Shown here: piece by piece, positions 5,990-11,966 of the stretch
How positions within the stretch are numbered: the first letter of the stretch is position 1
Layout of the letters: the number at the start of each line of letters is the position of its first letter
Source of the DNA: Elusimicrobiota bacterium
GTDB lineage: Bacteria; Elusimicrobiota; Elusimicrobia; UBA1565; UBA9628
NCBI GenBank assembly: GCA_028869495.1
Contig: JAGWRY010000412.1
Span: forward strand, 1-11,966
DNA length: 11,966 nt
Direction of reading: 5' to 3'
The notes under the pieces: generated by a model
What the model was told of the DNA's origin: nothing
Databases searched by the model: none
Seen by the model: the letters and a program-made list of their open reading frames with translations, nothing else
Position numbers and translations under genes: made by a program

Positions 5990-7315
5990 ATGAACTCGGC
6001 CGACCCTCGCTGCCTCGTTCCGCTCCTTGCCGCCGGCCTCGCGCTCTCGGCGTTCGCGGCCCCGCCCGCCGCCGCGGCGGCGGTCTCCCCGGTCCCCGCC
6101 GTCTCGACGGTCCCGGCCGGCGTCCCGCTGACCCTGGACCAGGCCTACGCCGACGCGCTCGCGCGCAGCGAGGCGGTCGCCGAGAAGGGGGAGACCTACG
6201 CCCAGCTGATCGCGCAGATCGACGAGATGTGGTCGGCGGTCCAGCCGCGCCTGAGCGTCAACGCTTCGCACCAGTGGCAGGACACGCCCGGCGCCGGCGT
6301 CAGCTTCCCGCTGCCGGCCAACCAGCAGACGGTCGCGATCGCCGGCCACCAGCCGTTGTTCTCGGGCCTGCGCGAGTTCCTGGCCGTGCGCGAGACGCGC
6401 GCGCAGGGCCGCTCCGCGGAGCTGGCCTTCGAGCGCGCCAAGCAGCTCCTGTATCAGGACGTCGCCGCCGCCTACCTGAACCTCCTGCAGAGCCACCAGG
6501 ACCTCGGCGTGCGCGAGGCCCAGCTGAAGCTCGACGCCGACCGCATCAAGGAGCTCGAGGGCTTCGAGCGCATCGGGCGCTCGCGCGTCAGCGAGGTCCT
6601 GGCCGCGCGCTCCCAGCGGGCCCAGGACGAGGCCGACCTCGAGACGGCGTGGGCCCAGGAGCGCGTCGACCAGGAGACGATGCGCTTCCTGACGGGCCGC
6701 GGCGACCGCTTCGAGCCGGCCGAGCTCCCGCTGCCGGCCGAGGCGGACGCGGCGTCCTACCTGGCCCGCGCGCGCTCGCGCCCGGACGTCGAGTCGGCGC
6801 GCGAGGACCTGAAGGCCTCCTCGCTCTTCGTCTCGATCCAGCGCCGGCAGTACTGGCCGACGATCTCGCTCGACGGCAACTACTACCTGCTGCGCCCCGA
6901 CAACTACTACCGGCACGTGAACTGGGACGCGACGCTGACCGGCTCGATTCCTCTATACAGCGGCGGGCAGATCTCCGCGCAGGTGCGCGAGGCGAAGGCG
7001 CGCGAGCGCTACAACGAGCAGGCCTTGTCGCTGGCCGAGCGCCAGGCCGCGCTCGACGTGCGCACCGCGCACAGCGACCTGACGTCGGACCTGCGCATCG
7101 TGCGGGCGCTGATGGCGGCCAAGGACCTGGCCGAGGCCAACGCGAAGGCGCAGGACCACGACTACCGCTACGGGCTGGTGACGAACCTGGACGTCCTCAG
7201 CAGCCTGGCGACGGTCGAGTCGACGAGCCTGCGCCTCGACCAGGCGCGCGCGGCCGCGATCCTCGCGGGCATCCGCCTCGAGGTGGCCGCCGGCGGCCCG
7301 GAGAGCGCGCGATGA
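5990..7315 (+). CDS. TolC-family outer-membrane efflux protein
   Basis: Outer-membrane channel of a tripartite efflux or export system, 441 residues, a normal size. The N-terminus is a signal peptide (hydrophobic about residues 8-24, probable cleavage near AFA-AP), with no lipobox cysteine after it. Two outer-membrane efflux repeats follow, the first opening with LTLDQAYADAL near residue 47 and the second with RPDVESAREDL near residue 264, each with long alpha-helical, Gln/Glu/Ala-rich coiled-coil stretches and a beta segment (SLDGNYYLL, ATLTGSIPLYSGG). I chose ATG at 5990: an in-frame TTG at 5969 would place the palindromic operator inside the gene. No Shine-Dalgarno precedes the ATG, which is unusual beside its neighbours. 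It overlaps the pump gene as ATGA, so the two form one operon. The substrate is unknown. Confidence 0.9.
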   Translation: MNSADPRCLVPLLAAGLALSAFAAPPAAAAAVSPVPAVSTVPAGVPLTLDQAYADALARSEAVAEKGETYAQLIAQIDEMWSAVQPRLSVNASHQWQDTPGAGVSFPLPANQQTVAIAGHQPLFSGLREFLAVRETRAQGRSAELAFERAKQLLYQDVAAAYLNLLQSHQDLGVREAQLKLDADRIKELEGFERIGRSRVSEVLAARSQRAQDEADLETAWAQERVDQETMRFLTGRGDRFEPAELPLPAEADAASYLARARSRPDVESAREDLKASSLFVSIQRRQYWPTISLDGNYYLLRPDNYYRHVNWDATLTGSIPLYSGGQISAQVREAKARERYNEQALSLAERQAALDVRTAHSDLTSDLRIVRALMAAKDLAEANAKAQDHDYRYGLVTNLDVLSSLATVESTSLRLDQARAAAILAGIRLEVAAGGPESAR

Positions 7316-10300
7316 GAAGCCTGCCCGACCTTTCGATCCGCAACCCGGTCTTCGCGTGGATGCTGATGATCGGCCTGATGACCTTCGGCTGGATCGGCTT
7401 CCACCGGATGGGCGTCAGCCAGCTGCCCGACGTGGACTTCCCGGTCGTGACCGTCACGATCACCTGGGAGAACGCGTCGCCGGAGATCATGGAGACCGAG
7501 GTCGCCGACGTCGTCGAGGACTCGGTGATGAGCGTCGAGGGGATCAAGGACATCTCGTCGACGTCGCGTCTCGGCGAGACCGACATCACGATCGAGTTCG
7601 ACCTGAGCCGCAGCATCGACGCGGCGGTCCAGGACGTCCAGGCCCACATCTCGCAGGCGCAGAAGAGCCTGCCCTCGGACATCGACCCGCCGATCATCCA
7701 GAAGGTGAACCCCGAGGACCAGCCGATCATGTGGCTGTCCCTGCGGGCCGCGCCCGGCTCGAAGACGACGCTGACCGACCTGTGCCGCTACGTCAGCGAG
7801 CACCTGAAGGACAAGCTCGCGATGACGCCGGGCGTCGGCGACATCCGCCTCGGCGGCTACGTCGACCCGAACCTGCGCGTCTGGCTCGACGCCGACAAGA
7901 TGTCGAAGCGCGAGATCACGGTCGAGGACGTCCTGCAGGCGATCAACAGCCAGCACGCGGACGTCCCCGCCGGCTACTTGGACTCGGGCAACAAGGAGTA
8001 CAACGTCCGGGTCTACGGCGAGGCCTACACTCCGCAGGACTTCGCGAACCTGCTGATCCCGACGCGCGTTCGCGGCGGGCAGATCTACCGCAAGATCCGC
8101 ATCGGCGACGTCGGCACGGTCGAGGACGGCCTCGACGACGTCCGCCGAATCTCCCGCTTCCAGGGCGAGCGCGCGGTCGGCATGGGCATCGTCAAGCAGC
8201 GCGGCACGAACGCGGTCGCGGTCGCCGACGCGGTCGAGAAGAGGATCGCCGAACTGCGGCCGCAGCTGCCGAAGGGGATGGACCTGCAGGTCGTCTTCAA
8301 CGCGACGAAGTTCATCAAGGACTCGGTCCATCAGCTCGAGAGCCAGCTGATCCGCTCGGTCGTGCTGACGTCGCTGGTCTGCCTGCTCTTCCTCGGCTCG
8401 TGGACGGCGACGCTGAACGTCCTGCTCGCGATCCCGACCGCGATCCTGGGGACCTTCATCGTCCTCTACTTCTGCGGCTTCACGATCAACAGCTTCACGA
8501 TGCTCGGCCTGTCGCTCGTCATCGGCATCATCGTCGACGACGCGATCATGGTGCTCGAGAACATCACGCGCTACCGCGAGGAGGGCTTCTCGAAGGTCAA
8601 GGCGGCCCTCGTCGGCGCGCGCGAGATCTCGGGGGCGGCGCTGGCGGCGTCGCTGGCGATCCTGGCGATCTTCATGCCCGTCGTCCTGATGCAGGGCATC
8701 GTCGGCAAGTTCTTCTTCCAGTTCGGGGTCACGATCTCGGTCGCGGTCGCGCTGTCGCTCGTCGAGGCGCTGACGATCGCGCCGATGCGCTGCTCGCAGT
8801 TCCTGCAGGTCGGCGCGACGAACCCGGTCAGCCGCGGGATGGACCGCCTGATGAAATGGTCGCGCGGCTACTACCGCCGGGTCCTCGAGAGAGTGCTCCG
8901 GCGGCCGAAGACGGTGGTCGCGGCCTCGATCGTCTTCTTCCTGGCGTCGCTGTCGCTGGTCAAGGGCCTGCGCAAGGAGTTCATCCCCGCGCAGGACCAG
9001 GGGATGGTCCTCGTCAACGTGACCCTGCCGCTCGGCGTGTCGCTCGACCGGACGAACCAGGTCTTCAAGACCGAGCTCGAGCCCTGGCTGCTCAAGCGCC
9101 CGGAGCTCGACCACTACTACACGGCGATCGGCGGCTTCCAGGGTGGGCAGGTCAACACCGGCATCTTCTTCCTGACGATGAAGGACCTGCCGGACCGGCC
9201 GATGTATCACGGGCACCGCGAGACGCAGGCCGACTTCATGCAGCTCGTGCGCAAGGACTTCTCGGCGGCCCCGGGCGTCGAGCGGGTCTCGATCATGGAC
9301 ATGTCGCAGGCCGGCTTCTCGGCGAAGCGCGGCTATCCGATCGAGTTCATGGTCCAGGGTCCGGACTGGACGAAGCTCGCTCAGGTCGCGGCCGCGTTCC
9401 AGGCGAGGATGAAGGCGTCGGGCCTGATGACCGACGTGGACACCGACTACAACCCGGGCATGCCCGAGATCCAGATCCGCCCGGACCGCAAGAAGGCCGC
9501 GCAGTACGGGGTGACCGCGCGCGAGATCGGCGACACGATCAACGCGATGATCGGCGGCATCCGCGCCGGCAAGTTCACCGGCCGAGGCAAGCGCTACGAC
9601 ATCCGCGTCCGACTCGTCGACAAGGACCGGAACAGCCCGAAGGACCTGAGCAAGATCTGGGTGCGCGACGACTTCGGCAACGTCGTACGCCTGCCGAAGG
9701 TGATCACGCAGAAGATCGAGCCGTCGCTGTTCGCGATCACGCGCTACGACCGCGAGCGCTCGATCACGCTCGACGCGAACCCGGCCCCGGGCCACTCGCA
9801 GGGCGAGGCCCTCGCGGCGGTCCAGGCGATGTCGAAGGACCTCCTGCCCGACGGCTACCACATCGTGATGTCGGGCAACGCCCAGCTGTTCAAGGAGACC
9901 TTCCTCAGCCTGATGTTCGTGATGGTCCTCGGGATTTTCGTCGCGTACATGGTGCTCGCGACGCAGTACAACAGCTTCATCGACCCGGTGACCGTGCTGA
10001 TGGCGCTCCCGTTCAGCGTGACCGGCGCGCTCGCGGCTTTGGCGCTCACGCGGCAGAGCCTGAACCTCTACAGCATGATCGGCATGATCCTGCTGATGGG
10101 CATCGTCAAGAAGAACTCGATCCTGCTCGTCGACTTCACCAACGAGCGCCGCCGCCACGGCCTGAGCGTGCGCGAGGCCCTGCTCGACGCCTGCCCGATC
10201 CGCCTGCGCCCGATCCTGATGACCTCGATCGCGGTGATCGCGGGAGCCCTGCCCGAGGCGCTGGCCCGCGGCGCCGGCCATGAGCTGATGGTCCCGATGG

Positions 10301-10485
10301 CCGTCACGGTCATCGGCGGCATGTTCGTCTCGACGGTGCTGACGCTGATCGTCGTCCCCTGCTTCTACGAGGTGATGAGCGCCTTCGAGAGCCGCCGCTC
10401 GGAGGAGGAGCTCAAGGCCGCCCTGGCCGAGCTCGGCGAGGTCGCCGCGCACCCGTCCCCGTCGGCCCTGCCGACCGGCGAGTAG
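7312..10485 (+). CDS. RND-family efflux pump, inner-membrane permease (AcrB/HAE-like)
   Basis: Proton-driven inner-membrane pump of the resistance-nodulation-division superfamily, 1057 residues, the expected size for the AcrB/HAE1 group. TM1 (about 12-32) starts after SIRNPVFAW, followed by a periplasmic porter domain, TM2-6 from about residue 345, TM7 near 531-550, a second porter domain, and TM8-12 from about 862. Proton-relay residues are present: Asp409-Asp410 in GIIVDDAIMVLEN, Lys934 in GIVKKNSILLVDF, and arginines in IRLRPILMT. The charge pattern fits drug/lipophile exporters rather than heavy-metal pumps. The ATG overlaps the tolC-family stop as ATGA with GGAGAG six bases upstream. An RND pump normally needs an MFP/HlyD-like adaptor; none is encoded between or after these genes here. 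The longer in-frame opening to the left is an out-of-frame shadow of the TolC gene. Substrate cannot be read from the sequence. Confidence 0.93.
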   Translation: MRSLPDLSIRNPVFAWMLMIGLMTFGWIGFHRMGVSQLPDVDFPVVTVTITWENASPEIMETEVADVVEDSVMSVEGIKDISSTSRLGETDITIEFDLSRSIDAAVQDVQAHISQAQKSLPSDIDPPIIQKVNPEDQPIMWLSLRAAPGSKTTLTDLCRYVSEHLKDKLAMTPGVGDIRLGGYVDPNLRVWLDADKMSKREITVEDVLQAINSQHADVPAGYLDSGNKEYNVRVYGEAYTPQDFANLLIPTRVRGGQIYRKIRIGDVGTVEDGLDDVRRISRFQGERAVGMGIVKQRGTNAVAVADAVEKRIAELRPQLPKGMDLQVVFNATKFIKDSVHQLESQLIRSVVLTSLVCLLFLGSWTATLNVLLAIPTAILGTFIVLYFCGFTINSFTMLGLSLVIGIIVDDAIMVLENITRYREEGFSKVKAALVGAREISGAALAASLAILAIFMPVVLMQGIVGKFFFQFGVTISVAVALSLVEALTIAPMRCSQFLQVGATNPVSRGMDRLMKWSRGYYRRVLERVLRRPKTVVAASIVFFLASLSLVKGLRKEFIPAQDQGMVLVNVTLPLGVSLDRTNQVFKTELEPWLLKRPELDHYYTAIGGFQGGQVNTGIFFLTMKDLPDRPMYHGHRETQADFMQLVRKDFSAAPGVERVSIMDMSQAGFSAKRGYPIEFMVQGPDWTKLAQVAAAFQARMKASGLMTDVDTDYNPGMPEIQIRPDRKKAAQYGVTAREIGDTINAMIGGIRAGKFTGRGKRYDIRVRLVDKDRNSPKDLSKIWVRDDFGNVVRLPKVITQKIEPSLFAITRYDRERSITLDANPAPGHSQGEALAAVQAMSKDLLPDGYHIVMSGNAQLFKETFLSLMFVMVLGIFVAYMVLATQYNSFIDPVTVLMALPFSVTGALAALALTRQSLNLYSMIGMILLMGIVKKNSILLVDFTNERRRHGLSVREALLDACPIRLRPILMTSIAVIAGALPEALARGAGHELMVPMAVTVIGGMFVSTVLTLIVVPCFYEVMSAFESRRSEEELKAALAELGEVAAHPSPSALPTGE

Positions 10486-10491
10486 CCGCCG

Positions 10492-11966
10492 CTAGAGCTG
10501 GCCGCTGAGCCAGCGGTCCAGGCGCTCGCGCCAGGTCGGCGAGTAGCTGAGGATGCGCTTGCTGCGCTTGAGGTCCGGCGCGAAGAGCTGGGCATCCACG
10601 TAGGCGGCGACGCGCGGGTCGTCGATCGCGAGGTTCAGTTCGTCGTTGTCGCGCAGGCTGCGAGCGTCGAGGTTCGAGGAGCCGGCGGTCGTCCAGCGCC
10701 CGTCGATCACGCAGACCTTGTCGTGGGCCATGCGCCCCTGATACTCGTAGATCTCGACGCCGGCCTTCAGCAGGTCGGGGTAGTAGGCGCGCGAGCCGCG
10801 CTGGACGATCGCGACGTCGTTGTCCTCGGGGAGGATCACCTGGACCTTCACGCCGCGGCGCGCGGCGCGGATCAGGCCGGAGACGACGTCGGGGTCCACG
10901 AAGTAGGGGTTCTCGATGCGGATCGACGCCTGCGCGGTCAGGAACGCGCGCAGGTACATCGCCTTGATGTTCTCGTCTTCGGCGCCGCCGGCGTGGCCGA
11001 CGACGCGCACGGCCGAGCCGTCCTTGTCGATCAGCGGCTTCGGGAACAGCTCGGGCAGCTCCGAGGCCGGCACGCGCCCGCCGGCCTCCGTCCAGCGCTC
11101 GAGGAAGGCCTTCTGCAGGTCCGCGACCGCGGGGCCGACGACGAAGGTCTGCTGGTCGTGCCAGTCGACCTGGTAGTCGCGCCCGACGTTCATGCCGCCG
11201 GTGAAGGCGGTCTGTCCGTCGATCACCATCACCTTGCGGTGGTCGAGATGGCTGAGGTCGAGCGGCGGCTCGACGATCCGGACCTCGGCCCCGGCGCGGC
11301 GCAGGCCGTCGAGGATGTCGGCGACGGCCTGGTCGTGCTCGGCGTCCGAGCCGTGCTCGTCGACCATCAGGCGGACCTTGACCCCGTGCGCGAGCCTCTC
11401 CTCGAGCGCGGCCGCGAACGCGCGGCCGATGTCGTCGCCCTGAAGCTCGAAGACCTCGACGTGGATCGTGGACTTCGCGCTCTCGATCGCGGCCAGCCCC
11501 GGGCCGATCGCGCTCGGGCCGTCGACGAGGAACTCGACGAAGTTTCCGGTCGTCCGCTCCGCGCCGGACACGGTCCGGACGTAGCGGCCGAGGCCCGCCC
11601 AGTCGCCGGGCCGCGTCTCCGCCTGGTGGCGGGCGAGGAGGGCGTCGATCGCGCCGACGTCGCCGAGCGCGCTCCCGAGGTTCGACGGGTCGATGCGGTA
11701 GTACATCCGGTCGAAGGAGCCTGCGTCGGGCGCGGTCTTCAGGATTCGGACGACGCCGTCCCGGCAGCGCTCCTTCTGCCAGTAGTCGTCGCCGCGCGGG
11801 CCGTTCGTCCGGTTCGCGTCGGCGATCAGCGTCTTCATCATCGCGATCTTCTGGTCGGAGGTTGCGGCGGCCAGCGCCGCGTCGGACAGCGACAGGATCC
11901 GGGAGTCGTCGCCGGAGGCCGCCGCCGCCGCGGCCTCGAGGGCCGGGGCCGGCGCGGGGGCCGGGC
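10492..11966 (-). CDS. Phospholipase D / cardiolipin synthase-like protein with two HKD motifs (5' partial)
   Basis: Member of the phospholipase D superfamily, with two catalytic motifs: HRKVMVID (bases 11218-11241) and HDKVCVID (10702-10725), about 170 residues apart, followed by GSSNLDARS and NDELNLAI as in cardiolipin synthases. Such enzymes transfer phosphatidyl groups or hydrolyse phosphodiesters. A double ATG at 11836-11841 would give 449 residues, but the frame stays open for 41 more codons to the edge and the extra sequence looks genuine (LSLSDAALAAATSDQKIA preceded by an Ala run and Pro-Ala repeats). I therefore read it as cut by the window. The Pro/Ala stretch resembles a linker after a secretion signal; the two N-terminal helices of classic ClsA are not visible. 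It converges on the RND gene with a 6-bp gap. Whether it makes cardiolipin, or acts on other phosphodiesters, is open. Confidence 0.85.
   Translation of the reverse strand, partial: PAPAPAPALEAAAAAASGDDSRILSLSDAALAAATSDQKIAMMKTLIADANRTNGPRGDDYWQKERCRDGVVRILKTAPDAGSFDRMYYRIDPSNLGSALGDVGAIDALLARHQAETRPGDWAGLGRYVRTVSGAERTTGNFVEFLVDGPSAIGPGLAAIESAKSTIHVEVFELQGDDIGRAFAAALEERLAHGVKVRLMVDEHGSDAEHDQAVADILDGLRRAGAEVRIVEPPLDLSHLDHRKVMVIDGQTAFTGGMNVGRDYQVDWHDQQTFVVGPAVADLQKAFLERWTEAGGRVPASELPELFPKPLIDKDGSAVRVVGHAGGAEDENIKAMYLRAFLTAQASIRIENPYFVDPDVVSGLIRAARRGVKVQVILPEDNDVAIVQRGSRAYYPDLLKAGVEIYEYQGRMAHDKVCVIDGRWTTAGSSNLDARSLRDNDELNLAIDDPRVAAYVDAQLFAPDLKRSKRILSYSPTWRERLDRWLSGQL

Noticed and set aside
7168..10452. 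A 1094-codon open frame on the minus strand across the RND gene, and a similar 471-codon frame at 1055-2470.
   Set aside because: Composition is Arg/Asp/Gln/His-rich low-complexity, as expected from the antisense of GC-rich genes. No domain is recognisable and the plus-strand genes fit known families.
10502..10516. Hairpin CCGCTG-AGC-CAGCGG near the convergent ends of the RND and phospholipase D-like genes.
   Set aside because: It lies within the coding end of the phospholipase D-like gene, has no T-tract, and such short stems are common at this GC content.

Overview
The window comes from a very GC-rich, diderm (Gram-negative-type) bacterium with a membrane-bound respiratory chain. Coding regions have G/C at nearly all third codon positions, which also produces many long antisense shadow frames. 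The phylum cannot be fixed from sequence alone. Alternative complex III next to a TolC/RND pair and a secreted-looking phospholipase D protein would suit high-GC lineages such as Elusimicrobiota, Acidobacteriota or Myxococcota; this is a guess.

Positions 1-5652 (+ strand) hold the downstream part of an alternative complex III (ACIII, Act) operon: the C-terminal part of actB (iron-sulfur subunit, cut by the left edge), actC (quinol-site NrfD-like subunit), an actD-actE fusion (DUF3341 joined to a monoheme cytochrome c), actF (second NrfD-like subunit) and a further membrane-anchored monoheme cytochrome c. Every junction is a start/stop overlap (TTGA, ATGCGTAA, ATGA, ATGA), so the genes are almost certainly cotranscribed and translationally coupled. 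Together they would oxidise membrane quinol and pass electrons to periplasmic cytochromes. No terminal-oxidase gene follows inside the window.

Positions 5683-5868 (- strand) encode a 61-residue TatA/E translocase component that converges on the ACIII operon. ActB proteins carry Tat-type signals in studied members, so the pairing makes sense.

Positions 5869-5989 form a compact divergent control region between tatA and an efflux operon. It has a near-consensus -10 for tatA, a weaker promoter for the efflux genes and several dyads. The most convincing is an 18-bp TetR-type operator (7-bp arms, 4-bp spacer) over the predicted start of efflux transcription. The efflux operon (5990-10485, + strand) is a TolC-family outer-membrane channel followed, with ATGA overlap, by an RND inner-membrane pump of 1057 residues. 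There is no periplasmic adaptor gene and no TetR regulator gene in the window.

Positions 10492-11966 (- strand) converge on the RND gene with a 6-bp gap and encode a two-HKD phospholipase D / cardiolipin-synthase-like protein whose start lies beyond the right edge. No stretch over about 125 bp lacks a gene. I saw no RNA gene, mobile element, CRISPR array or attachment site.
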